Below, one piece after another: positions 7,040 through 15,411 of a DNA stretch of 64,000 nt. The position numbers and the translations under genes are program-made. A model generated the notes under the pieces. It saw only the letters and a program-made list of their open reading frames with translations, did no database searches and was not told the DNA's origin. Every line of letters begins with the position of its first letter. Positions within the stretch are counted from its first letter, which is position 1. This DNA comes from Ideonella benzenivorans (GTDB lineage: Bacteria; Pseudomonadota; Gammaproteobacteria; Burkholderiales; Burkholderiaceae_C): the NCBI RefSeq assembly GCF_020387415.1, contig NZ_JAGWCB010000018.1, positions 62,001-126,000 of the forward strand. Direction: 5' to 3'.

Positions 7040-8410
7040 ATGTCCTCGTCCAAAACCGTGATCGATCGTCGCCGCTTTGTCGCCGGGGCTGCCGCCCTGG
7101 CGGGTTCTGCCGGCCTGAGCCTGCCCGCGCTGGCCCAGAAGGCCGGCCGGCCGGAGAAGGAGGCACTGAAGTTCGGCTTCATCAAGCTCACCGACTGCGC
7201 CCCGCTGGTCATCGCCTACGAGAAGGGCTACTTCGAGGACGAAGGCCTGAACGTGCAGCTGGAGGCCCAGGCCAACTGGAAGGTGTTGCTCGACCGCGTG
7301 ATCGACGGCCAGCTCGACGGCGCGCACATGCTGGCCGGCCAGCCGCTGGGCGCGGCCATCGGCTTCGGCACCAAGGCCGACATCGTCACCGCCTTCAGCA
7401 TGGACATGAACGGCAATGCCATCACCGTGTCCAACGCCGTCTGGGCCGAGATGAAGAAGAACCTGCCGATGCAGGGCGGCAAGGTGGCGCACCCGATCAA
7501 GGCCGATGCCCTGAAGAAGGTGGTCGACGCCTGGAAGAAGGAAGGCAAGACCTTCAAGATGGGCATGGTCTTCCCGGTCTCCACCCACAACTACGAGCTG
7601 CGCTACTGGCTGGCGGCCGGCGGCCTGAACCCCGGCTACTACACCCCCGGCGACATCAGCGGCACCAAGAATGCGGACGTGCTGCTCTCGGTCACCCCGC
7701 CGCCGCAGATGCCCGCCACCATGGAGGCCGGCACCATCAACGGCTACTGCGTGGGCGAGCCCTGGAACCAGCAGGCCGTGGTCAAGGGCATCGGCGTGCC
7801 GGTGGTGACCGACGACGAGATCTGGAGGGGCAACCCCGAGAAGGTCTTCGGCGTCACCAAGGCCTGGGCCGAGAAGTACCCCAACACCCACATCGCCGTC
7901 GTCAAGGCCCTGATCCGCGCGGGCAAGTGGCTGGACGCCTCCATGGCCAACCGCGTCGAGGCGGTCAAGCTGCTGTCCAAGTCCCAGTACGTGGGTGCCG
8001 ACGCCGCGGTGATCGGCAACAGCATGACCGGCACCTTCGAGTACGAGAAGGGCGACAAGCGCCCGGCGCCGGACTTCAACATCTTCTTCCGCAACTACGC
8101 GACCTACCCGTTCTACAGCGACGCCATCTGGTACCTGACCCAGATGCGCCGCTGGGGCCAGATTGCCGAAGCCAAGCCCGACAGCTGGTACCTCGACACG
8201 GCCAAGAAGGTCTACCGCCCGGACATCTACCTGAAGGCGGCCCAGGCCCTGATCGCCGAGAAGAAGCTGGCGGACAACGAGGTGCCCAAGACCGACGGCT
8301 TCAAGGGCGTGCAAAGCGGCTTCATCGATGGCGTGAACTACGACGGCCGCAAGCCCAACGACTACCTCGCCAAGTTCAAGATCGGCCTGAAGGCCCACGA
8401 CAAGGTGTGA
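7040..8410 (+). CDS. nrtA: nitrate ABC transporter, substrate-binding protein
   Basis: A 456-residue NrtA/CmpA-family periplasmic binding protein for nitrate/nitrite. The N-terminus has a twin-arginine signal ([17 protein letters not shown] followed by an Ala-rich cleavage site ALA-Q). The mature protein starts [23 protein letters not shown], the conserved first lobe, and carries [11 protein letters not shown] in the hinge region, typical of oxyanion binders. The ATG at 7040 has a good GGAGAAG box. It opens the nrtA-nrtB-nrtCD operon (4 bp to nrtB) behind the sigma-54 promoter and tandem attenuators. Confidence 0.93.
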   Translation: MSSSKTVIDRRRFVAGAAALAGSAGLSLPALAQKAGRPEKEALKFGFIKLTDCAPLVIAYEKGYFEDEGLNVQLEAQANWKVLLDRVIDGQLDGAHMLAGQPLGAAIGFGTKADIVTAFSMDMNGNAITVSNAVWAEMKKNLPMQGGKVAHPIKADALKKVVDAWKKEGKTFKMGMVFPVSTHNYELRYWLAAGGLNPGYYTPGDISGTKNADVLLSVTPPPQMPATMEAGTINGYCVGEPWNQQAVVKGIGVPVVTDDEIWRGNPEKVFGVTKAWAEKYPNTHIAVVKALIRAGKWLDASMANRVEAVKLLSKSQYVGADAAVIGNSMTGTFEYEKGDKRPAPDFNIFFRNYATYPFYSDAIWYLTQMRRWGQIAEAKPDSWYLDTAKKVYRPDIYLKAAQALIAEKKLADNEVPKTDGFKGVQSGFIDGVNYDGRKPNDYLAKFKIGLKAHDKV

Positions 8411-8414
8411 TGCC

Positions 8415-9377
8415 ATGGAACTCGCTGCCAAGTTGATTGCCCCGCTGCGCGACCCGCGCGAACTGGCCCGCAAGGCGCTGATGTCGCTGGGCGTGCCCCT
8501 GGTCGCCTTCGCGATCTTCCTGATGCTGTGGTCTGCCGTGGCCTCGCGCATCCAGACCAGCCTGGGCGCCGTCCCCGGCCCCATGGCGGTGGCCCAGCAG
8601 GCCGTGGCCCTGGTGCAGGACCACTTCGCCGAGCGCGAACGGGAGAAGGCCTTCTACGAACGCCAGGCCAAGCGCAATGCCGAGCGCCTGGCCGAAGACC
8701 CCAGCTACCAGCCGCGCGACTTCCGGTGGACCGGCAAGCGCACCTACATCGACCAGATCCTGACCAGTCTGAAGACGGTGTTCACCGGCTTCCTGCTGGC
8801 CACCGTGGTCGCCGTGCCGCTGGGCATCCTGGCCGGCACCTCCAAGGTGGTGCAGGCGGCCATCAACCCGATGGTGCAGCTGTTCCGCCCGGTCTCGCCG
8901 CTGGCCTGGCTGCCCATCGTCACGCTGATCGTCAGCGCGGTCTACGTGACCAGCGGCGAGCCGATGTTTGAGAAGTCCTTCCTGATCTCGGCCATCACCG
9001 TGACGCTGTGCTCGCTGTGGACCACGCTGATCAACACCGCCATCGGCGTGACCTCGGTCGACAAGGACCTGGTCAACGTCGGCAAGGTGCTGCAGCTGCC
9101 ACTGGGCACCCGGGTGCGCAAGATCATCCTGCCCTCGGCCCTGCCCTTCATCTTCACCGGCATGCGCCTGTCGCTGGGCGTGGGCTGGATGGTGCTGATC
9201 GCCGCCGAGATGCTGGCCCAGAACCCCGGCCTGGGCAAGTTCGTCTGGGACGAGTTCCAGAACGGCAGCGCCGATTCGCTCAGCCGCATCATGGTCGCGG
9301 TGTTCACCATCGGCGGCATCGGCTTCGCGCTGGACCGCCTGATGCAGATGCTGCAGAACCTGGTCGCCCCGCGCTGA
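8415..9377 (+). CDS. nrtB: nitrate ABC transporter, permease
   Basis: A 320-residue inner-membrane permease of the BPD/SsuC/NrtB type. It has an N-terminal membrane segment, a charged loop unusually long for the family (about residues 60-115, rich in Glu, Arg and Lys), then five membrane segments with the EAA-type cytoplasmic loop ([25 protein letters not shown]) that contacts the ATPase. It forms the nitrate channel with NrtA and the fused ATPase. It lies 4 bp after nrtA and 28 bp before nrtCD. Confidence 0.92.
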   Translation: MELAAKLIAPLRDPRELARKALMSLGVPLVAFAIFLMLWSAVASRIQTSLGAVPGPMAVAQQAVALVQDHFAEREREKAFYERQAKRNAERLAEDPSYQPRDFRWTGKRTYIDQILTSLKTVFTGFLLATVVAVPLGILAGTSKVVQAAINPMVQLFRPVSPLAWLPIVTLIVSAVYVTSGEPMFEKSFLISAITVTLCSLWTTLINTAIGVTSVDKDLVNVGKVLQLPLGTRVRKIILPSALPFIFTGMRLSLGVGWMVLIAAEMLAQNPGLGKFVWDEFQNGSADSLSRIMVAVFTIGGIGFALDRLMQMLQNLVAPR

Positions 9378-9405
9378 GGCGCCCCCACCGTCACTGAGGT
9401 CCGCC

Positions 9406-11244
9406 ATGAACGTCGCCGTTCTGCCCCGTCCCGTGTCCGAAGACGCCGCCGCCCTGCCGCCCCACATGCGCCTGGTGCCCGCCACCGCCGCCCTGGAACT
9501 CCGCAACGTCTGCAAGGCCTACGGCCAGGGCAGCGGCCGCACCGAGGTGTTGCACGGGCTGAACCTGCGGGTGGAACCGGGTGAGTTCGTCGCCATCGTC
9601 GGCTTCTCCGGCAGCGGCAAGACCACGCTGATCAACCTGCTGGCCGGCCTGACCACGGCCGACAGCGGCGAGGTGCTCAAGAATGGCCAGCCCATCACCG
9701 GGCCGGGGCCGGACCGCGGCATCGTGTTCCAGAGCTACTCGCTGATGCCCTGGCTGAGCGTGCGCGAGAACGTGGCCCTGGCGGTGGACCGCGTGGCCCA
9801 GGGCAAGACGACCGCAGAGCGGGCCGCCATGGTCCAGCGCTATGTCTCGATGGTGGGCCTGACCCCGGCCATCGACAAGAAGCCGGCCCAGCTCTCGGGC
9901 GGCATGCGCCAGCGGGTCTCGGTGGCCCGCGCCCTGGCCACCGACCCCGACGTGCTGCTGCTCGACGAGCCGCTGTCAGCCCTGGACGCCCTGACCCGCG
10001 CCAACCTGCAGGACGAGATCGTCCGCATCTGGAGCGAGGACCAGAAGACGGTGGTGCTGATCACCAACGACGTCGACGAGGCGCTGATGGTGGCCGACCG
10101 CATCATCCCGCTGGAGATCGGCCCGCGCGCCCAGCTGGGCCCGTCCTTCACGGTGGACATCCCCCGCCCGCGCGACCGCCGCGCGATGAACCACGACGCC
10201 CGCTTCCAGCAGCTGCGCGCCGAGATCACCCAGCACCTGATCGCGCTGTCGCAATCGGCCGCGGCCGGCCAGGGCGGCCAGGTGGTGCCGCTGCCGGTGC
10301 TGACCCCGCGCCACGGCGCCGAACGCCCCGAGGCCCGCCGCACGCCCACGCTGGCCCGCCTGCTGGGCCTGCGCCATGCCGAGCTGGCCGAACGCATCGA
10401 AGCCGAAGCGGCCCTGCCCGACATGCCCACGCCGGACACCGACCGGGCCCCGCGCAGCGGCGACGAGCGTTTCGTCGAGTTCTCCCAGCTCATCAAGGTC
10501 TACCCCACGCCCAAGGGCCCGCAGACCGTGGTGGACGGCTTCGACCTCAAAGTCCGCAAGGGCGAGTTCATCTCGGTCATTGGCCACTCGGGCTGCGGCA
10601 AGTCCACCGTGCTGTCGATGATGGCCGGCCTGACCGACATCACCGACGGCGTGATCATCCTGGACGGTCGGCAGGTCACCCACGCCGGGCCGGACCGCGG
10701 TCTGGTGTTCCAGGCCCCCAGCCTGGTGCCCTGGCTGAGCGCCTTCGACAACGTGATGCTGGGCGTGGCCAAGGTCTTCCCGCACGCCAGCGAGGCCGAG
10801 CGCCGCGACACCGTCAGCTACTACCTGAACCGCGTGGGCCTGGGCTCGGCCCTGCACAAGCACGCCAGCGAGCTGTCCAACGGCATGAAGCAGCGCGTGG
10901 GCATTGCCCGGGCCTTCGCCCTGCAGCCCAAGATGCTGCTGCTCGACGAACCCTTCGGCATGCTGGACTCGCTGACCCGCTGGGACCTGCAGGAAGTGCT
11001 GATGGAGGTCTGGGCCCGCAGCCAGGTGACCGCGATGATGGTGACCCACGATGTGGACGAGGCCATCCTGCTGGCCGACCGCGTGGTGATGATGACCAAC
11101 GGCCCGCGCGCCAGGATCGGCAAGCTCATGGACGTGCCGCTGGAGCGCCCTCGCACCCGCGAGGCCCTGCTGGCCCACCCGCAGTACTACGCGCTGCGCG
11201 AGGAACTGATCGGCTTCCTGGAAGACTGCGGCAGCCAGCACTGA
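9406..11244 (+). CDS. nitrate ABC transporter, fused double ATP-binding protein
   Basis: A 612-residue protein with two complete ABC ATPase domains, corresponding to NrtC plus NrtD ATPases in one chain. Domain 1 (about 30-260): Walker [10 protein letters not shown] (66-74), signature LSGGM (163-167), Walker B LLLDE. Domain 2 (about 355-600): Walker [10 protein letters not shown], signature LSNGM, Walker B LLLDE, H-switch VTHD (His548). In domain 1 the H-switch histidine is replaced by asparagine (LITND, residue 221), so the two sites are asymmetric and the first may hydrolyse ATP poorly. A variable linker (about 285-350) joins them. The NrtA-like solute-binding extension of cyanobacterial NrtC is absent. 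Confidence 0.92.
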   Translation: MNVAVLPRPVSEDAAALPPHMRLVPATAALELRNVCKAYGQGSGRTEVLHGLNLRVEPGEFVAIVGFSGSGKTTLINLLAGLTTADSGEVLKNGQPITGPGPDRGIVFQSYSLMPWLSVRENVALAVDRVAQGKTTAERAAMVQRYVSMVGLTPAIDKKPAQLSGGMRQRVSVARALATDPDVLLLDEPLSALDALTRANLQDEIVRIWSEDQKTVVLITNDVDEALMVADRIIPLEIGPRAQLGPSFTVDIPRPRDRRAMNHDARFQQLRAEITQHLIALSQSAAAGQGGQVVPLPVLTPRHGAERPEARRTPTLARLLGLRHAELAERIEAEAALPDMPTPDTDRAPRSGDERFVEFSQLIKVYPTPKGPQTVVDGFDLKVRKGEFISVIGHSGCGKSTVLSMMAGLTDITDGVIILDGRQVTHAGPDRGLVFQAPSLVPWLSAFDNVMLGVAKVFPHASEAERRDTVSYYLNRVGLGSALHKHASELSNGMKQRVGIARAFALQPKMLLLDEPFGMLDSLTRWDLQEVLMEVWARSQVTAMMVTHDVDEAILLADRVVMMTNGPRARIGKLMDVPLERPRTREALLAHPQYYALREELIGFLEDCGSQH

Positions 11245-11255
11245 GCCCATGCCCC

Positions 11256-12530
11256 TCAGGACATGATGAGCTGCAGGCTGCGCTCGTAGCTGTCGGTCAG
11301 GCGGTGGAACAGGTCCAGCAGGGCGTCGCTGGAGGCCGCCAGCACGCCCTGCACATCGATGCCCGGCCCACCGCGCAGGGCGCGCAAGAGGCGCAGCCAT
11401 TCGTCGCGGGCGGCGCCCAAGGTTTCGCGGATGTCCGGGGTGGACAGCGGCGCCTGCTCCAGCTCGCGCAGCGTGGCCTCGAAGTCGTCCATCAACGCCG
11501 GCAGCAGCGCCAGCCGCTCGGGCTGGCTCAACAGACCGGCCAACAGGGCCTGCTTGGCCAGACGCTGCACCCGCATGCGCTGACGCCCGCACAGGTTGAC
11601 GATGCGCAGCCCACCGCGCGCGCCGCCCGCCTCCAGCGCGGCGGTCAAGGTTTCGGCGGCCTGCAGCAAGGCTTCGGCGCGGGCATCGGCCTCCGCCAGC
11701 AGCGGCAGGCCCGGCTTGCCGGCCAGGCTCTGGCGCAGCGCGGCCCAGGCGCTCTCGGCGCCTTGCAGCGCGTCGCGCAAGGCCGCTGGCTGCGCCTCCA
11801 GCATTGGCAGGCCGGCCAGATGGGCCAGGTTGTCCTGCAGGCGCCGCGCGGCCTCATCCTGTGCCGCCCGCGCCCGCTTGACCTCCACAGCGGCCTGGCG
11901 CTGCGCGGCCAGCTTGACCAGGCGCTGCGACAGCATGCGCAGCTGGCCGGCGCGGTTGACCGCCTCGGCCCACTGGGCCGCCTCGATCACCGAGCGGGAC
12001 AGGTCGCCCAGCCGCAGGTTGGCATGCATGGAGGCGCCGCGCAGCAGGCGGAAGGCCTCGTCCTCGCTGATGCCACGGGCGTTCATCAGCACCCCCTTGG
12101 CCTTGTCCACCCAGATGCGCTCCTCCAACTGGCGGCGCTGCTGCTGCTGCGCGGTGCGCAGGGCCTGCTCGTGCGTCCAGCGGGCGGCGTCCCACTGCAG
12201 GGCGCGACGCAGCAGCGCCGGGTCCTGCAACACGGTGCGCGGCCACCAGCCCGTCAGGCCCTGGTCCAGCCAAGTCTGCGGCGGCACCGCCGCCGGCAGC
12301 TCACCCACGCAGCTGACGGGCCCATTCAGCGCGGCCAAGCCCTGCGCCGGCCAGGCCTCGGCCGTCAGCACGATCTGAACCGGTGCAGTGCCCGCATCGG
12401 ATGCACCGTCCTGGCGCAGGCGCAGAGCGTCCAGCCCCTCGCAGCGAACCGGCGGATCGGATCCTGCCAGGGCCGTCAGCAGCGCCTGGTCCCCCGATCC
12501 CGCGAGGACAACGAATGAGAAAGTCGACAT
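11256..12530 (-). CDS. ANTAR-domain RNA-binding antiterminator with NarX/PilJ-like nitrate-sensor region
   Basis: A 424-residue cytosolic regulator, probably the NasR/NasT counterpart for this island. Residues 1-115 resemble a degenerate receiver; no clear phospho-acceptor Asp pocket is visible. Residues 133-186 form an ANTAR domain (RIWVDKAKGVLMNARGISEDEAF), which binds leader RNA and prevents termination. The C-terminal half has two copies, about 120 residues apart, of a P-box-like motif: VNRAGQLRMLSQRLVK (191-206) and VNLCGRQRMRVQRLAK (311-326). This motif belongs to the NarX/PilJ-type (PF13675-like) helical nitrate sensors, normally periplasmic. The gene lies between the two sigma-54-driven nitrate operons, convergent with nrtCD (11 bp) and divergent from the MFS transporter gene. 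Nitrate sensing is inference. Confidence 0.85.
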   Translation of the reverse strand: MSTFSFVVLAGSGDQALLTALAGSDPPVRCEGLDALRLRQDGASDAGTAPVQIVLTAEAWPAQGLAALNGPVSCVGELPAAVPPQTWLDQGLTGWWPRTVLQDPALLRRALQWDAARWTHEQALRTAQQQQRRQLEERIWVDKAKGVLMNARGISEDEAFRLLRGASMHANLRLGDLSRSVIEAAQWAEAVNRAGQLRMLSQRLVKLAAQRQAAVEVKRARAAQDEAARRLQDNLAHLAGLPMLEAQPAALRDALQGAESAWAALRQSLAGKPGLPLLAEADARAEALLQAAETLTAALEAGGARGGLRIVNLCGRQRMRVQRLAKQALLAGLLSQPERLALLPALMDDFEATLRELEQAPLSTPDIRETLGAARDEWLRLLRALRGGPGIDVQGVLAASSDALLDLFHRLTDSYERSLQLIMS

Positions 12531-12583
12531 GGGTGCAACGGTGCTCCGGGGCCGAGGATAGTCCATCCCCTGCCGGCCCGAGT

Positions 12584-12599
12584 TGGCATGCGGGTTGCA
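12584..12599 (+). promoter_or_regulatory. sigma-54 promoter of the nitrate reductase operon
   Basis: TGGCATG-CGGG-TTGCA fits the RpoN consensus and differs from the nrt promoter core by one base. GG is at 12585-12586 and GC at 12597-12598; transcription should start near 12610. It lies only about 55 bp from the start codon of the divergent ANTAR gene. Confidence 0.85.
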
Positions 12600-12610
12600 T
12601 GCCAGGAGGC

Positions 12611-12803
12611 CACCAGTGTGACGATGCACTGCCCTGGTGAGGCTTCTGCAACGGAAGCCGTCCGGCCCGAACCGGCACCGATGACCTGTCTGGCGTGCGC
12701 CCTGTTCTTGGCGCGCCCCACCGCTCCCACTTCATTCAACCACCGCAGCCCCGGCCGTGCGCGCACGTCGGCGGTCGCTGCTCATTTTCCAGAGGTGCTG
12801 GCC
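12611..12803 (+). promoter_or_regulatory. structured leader of the nitrate reductase operon
   Basis: The transcript should open with CAGTGT-GACGAT-GCACTG (12614-12631; 6-bp stem including one T-G pair, hexaloop), then GGCTTC-TGCAACG-GAAGCC (12641-12659). A GC-rich hairpin follows (around 12693-12715) with no T-tract. The two-hairpin start resembles ANTAR targets in position, but the loops lack the clear A1/G4 signature, so ANTAR control here is a hypothesis. Confidence 0.45.
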
Positions 12804-14075
12804 ATGTCCAAGTTCTCTGCATTTGCCCGCTCCGGTCACTGGCCCACGCTGGCGGCCTCGTTCCTGTACTTCGACTTCTGCTTCGCCATCTGGGTGCTGA
12901 ACGGCGCCATGGGCCCGTTCATCAGCGAGACCTACGGCCTGACCCCGGCGCAAAAGGGCTTCATGGTGTCGGTGCCCATCCTGGCCGGCGCGCTGATGCG
13001 CTTTCCGCTGGGCGTGCTGTCGCAGTACATCGGGCGCAAGAACGCCGCGCTGGTGGAGATGGGCCTGATCGTGCTGGCCCTCGGCTTTGGCTACCTGTTC
13101 GTCGACAGCTACGACAGCGTGCTGGCCATGGGCGTGCTGCTGGGCATCGCCGGCGCCAGCTTCGGCGTGGCGCTGTCGCTGGGATCGGGCTGGTACCCGC
13201 CGCAGTACAAGGGCCTGGCGATGGGCATCGCCGGCGCGGGCAACTCAGGCACCGTGCTGGCCGTGCTGTTCGCCCCGCCGCTGGCCCAGGCCCACGGCTG
13301 GCAGACGGTCTACGGCCTGGCCGCGCTGACCATGCTGCTGCCGATGGCCGTGATGCTGCTGGCCGCCAAGGAGCCGCCCGACCGCGAGCACCAGAGCTTG
13401 CGCGAACACGTCGCCTGCCTGTTCGAGAAGGACGGCTGGGCCTTCAGCCTGATCTACGTGATCACCTTCGGCGGCTTCATCGGCCTGTCCAGCGTGCTGC
13501 CCACCTACTTCCACGACCAGTTCGGCGTGACCAAGATCCAGGCCGGTCAGCTGACCATGCTGGCCACGCTGATGGGCTCGGCGGTGCGGGTGCTGGGCGG
13601 CTGGATCTCCGACCGCGTCGGCGGGGTGAGCACGCTCAGCGGCGTGCTGGTGCTGGTGGCCCTCACGCTGGCGGCCTGCGGCTTCGCTGGCGGCTCGCTG
13701 CCGGTCACCACGCTGCTGTTCATGCTCTGCTTTGCCGCACTGGGTGCCGGCAACGGCGCGCTGTTCCAGCTGGTGCCGCTGCGCTGGCCGCTGAGCACCG
13801 CGGTCGCCGGCTCGATGATCGGTGAGGTCGGCGCGCTGGGCGGTGGCTTCCTGCCCAACGCGATGGGCCTGTCCAAACAGTACACCGGCAGCTACCTGGC
13901 GGGCTTCCTGGCCTTCACCGCACTGACGCTGGTGATGCTGGCCCTGCTGCGCGTGGTGCAGCGCCGCTGGACCCGCACCTGGGCTGAAAAAGGCGGTCGC
14001 GCCCGCGTCGGCACGCCCGCCGTGGCTGCCCGCGACGCCCTGTACTACCCGGCCGGCATCCGCCACGTCGGCTGA
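12804..14075 (+). CDS. MFS nitrate/nitrite transporter (NarK/NasA type)
   Basis: A 423-residue major facilitator of the nitrate/nitrite porter family with about 12 membrane segments. Family marks are FYFDFCFAIWVLNG-like TM1 (FDFCFAIWVLNGAMGPFI), GALMRFPLG in TM2 with the nitrate-binding Arg, and two Gly-rich nitrate signatures (GIAGAGNSGT and GAGNGALFQLVP). It imports nitrate across the inner membrane, a second route beside the ABC system. The ATG at 12804 has an AGAGG box. It is the first gene of the operon with the FAD reductase, NasA, YbiB and CobA. Confidence 0.92.
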   Translation: MSKFSAFARSGHWPTLAASFLYFDFCFAIWVLNGAMGPFISETYGLTPAQKGFMVSVPILAGALMRFPLGVLSQYIGRKNAALVEMGLIVLALGFGYLFVDSYDSVLAMGVLLGIAGASFGVALSLGSGWYPPQYKGLAMGIAGAGNSGTVLAVLFAPPLAQAHGWQTVYGLAALTMLLPMAVMLLAAKEPPDREHQSLREHVACLFEKDGWAFSLIYVITFGGFIGLSSVLPTYFHDQFGVTKIQAGQLTMLATLMGSAVRVLGGWISDRVGGVSTLSGVLVLVALTLAACGFAGGSLPVTTLLFMLCFAALGAGNGALFQLVPLRWPLSTAVAGSMIGEVGALGGGFLPNAMGLSKQYTGSYLAGFLAFTALTLVMLALLRVVQRRWTRTWAEKGGRARVGTPAVAARDALYYPAGIRHVG

Positions 14076-14114
14076 CGCCCGCCACCACGGCGCTCTCTCG
14101 CCCAGACCCCCGTC

Positions 14115-15374
14115 ATGACCCCTCTGAAACTCGTGATGATCGGCAACGGCATGGCCGGCGTGCGCACGCTGGAAGAGCTGCTGCGCATCGCGCCCGGCCA
14201 CTACGACATCACCGTCTTCGGCGCCGAGCCGCACCCCAACTACAACCGCATCCTGCTGTCGCCGGTGCTGGCCGGTGAGCAGACGCTCGACGAGATCATC
14301 CTCAACCCGCTGAGCTGGTATGCCCGGCACGGCATCACGCTGCACCTGGGCAAGACGGTCACCCAGATCGACCGCATCCGCCGCACCGTGACCGCGGCCG
14401 ACGGCACCCGCGCCCGCTACGACCGGCTGCTGATCGCCACCGGTTCGCAGCCTTTCGTGCTGCCGGTGCCCGGCGCGGACCTGGCCGGCGTGATCGCCTA
14501 CCGCGACATCGCCGACACCCAGACCATGATCGAGACCGCCCGCACCCACCGCCACGCGGTGGTCATCGGCGGCGGCCTGCTGGGCCTGGAGGCGGCCAAC
14601 GGATTGGCCATTCGCGGCATGTCGGTCACGGTGGTGCACCTGGGTGAATGGCTGCTGAACCGCCAGCTGGATCCGACCGCCGGCGCGCTGCTGGAAACGA
14701 GTCTGCGCCAGCGTGGCCTGGATTTCGCGCTGGGCGCCCAGACGGCCGCCCTGCTGGATGACGGTGCAGGCCGCGTGCGTGCGGTGCAGCTGAAGGACGG
14801 CCGCACGCTGCCGGCCGACCTGGTGGTGATGGCCGCCGGCATCGTGCCCCACACCGCGCTGGCCGAGCAGGCCGGCCTGCTGTGCCAGCGCGGCATCGTC
14901 GTGAACGACACCCTGCAGACCGTCACCGACCCGCGCATCTACGCGGTGGGCGAATGCGCTGCCCACCGCGGCGTGGCCTATGGCCTGGTGGCCCCGCTGT
15001 TCGAGCAGGCCCAGGTCTGCGCCACCCACCTGGCCGAATTCGGCATCGGCCGCTACGGCGGCAGCCAGACGCACACCAAGCTCAAGGTCACCGGCATCCA
15101 CCTGTTCTCGGCCGGCGACTTCATGGGCGGCCAGGGCACCGAGGCCATCCTGCTGTCCGACCCGGTGGACGGTGTCTACAAAAAGCTGGTGCTCAAGGGC
15201 GACCGGCTGGTGGGCGTGTGCCTCTATGGCGACACCGGCGACGGCCCCTGGTACTTCGAGCTGCTGCGCGAAGGCCGCCCGCTGGGCCCGCTGCGCGACC
15301 GGTTGATGTTTGGTGAGGCGGCCTGCCGGCCTCTCGCCACCGACGCCCCCGCTGCCTGGCGCGAAGCCGCCTGA
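14115..15374 (+). CDS. FAD/NAD(P)H oxidoreductase, electron-transfer subunit of assimilatory nitrate reductase
   Basis: A 419-residue flavoprotein matching the N-terminal half of NirB/NasB-type enzymes: FAD-binding GNGMAGVRTLEEL at residues 10-22, PNYNRILLSPVLAGE, the NAD(P)H-binding VVIGGGLLGLEAANGL (about 151-166) and a YAVGECAAHRG FAD-site motif. It stops before any siroheme/4Fe-4S nitrite reductase domain, so it cannot reduce nitrite itself. Position directly before the catalytic subunit (37 bp) suggests it passes electrons from NADH to the NasA BFD-like iron-sulfur tail, as NasB or NasC does in Bacillus and Klebsiella. Confidence 0.88.
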   Translation: MTPLKLVMIGNGMAGVRTLEELLRIAPGHYDITVFGAEPHPNYNRILLSPVLAGEQTLDEIILNPLSWYARHGITLHLGKTVTQIDRIRRTVTAADGTRARYDRLLIATGSQPFVLPVPGADLAGVIAYRDIADTQTMIETARTHRHAVVIGGGLLGLEAANGLAIRGMSVTVVHLGEWLLNRQLDPTAGALLETSLRQRGLDFALGAQTAALLDDGAGRVRAVQLKDGRTLPADLVVMAAGIVPHTALAEQAGLLCQRGIVVNDTLQTVTDPRIYAVGECAAHRGVAYGLVAPLFEQAQVCATHLAEFGIGRYGGSQTHTKLKVTGIHLFSAGDFMGGQGTEAILLSDPVDGVYKKLVLKGDRLVGVCLYGDTGDGPWYFELLREGRPLGPLRDRLMFGEAACRPLATDAPAAWREAA

Positions 15375-15411
15375 TCGAGCGCCCGCGCGACCGCCTGTCC
15401 AAGGACCTGTC

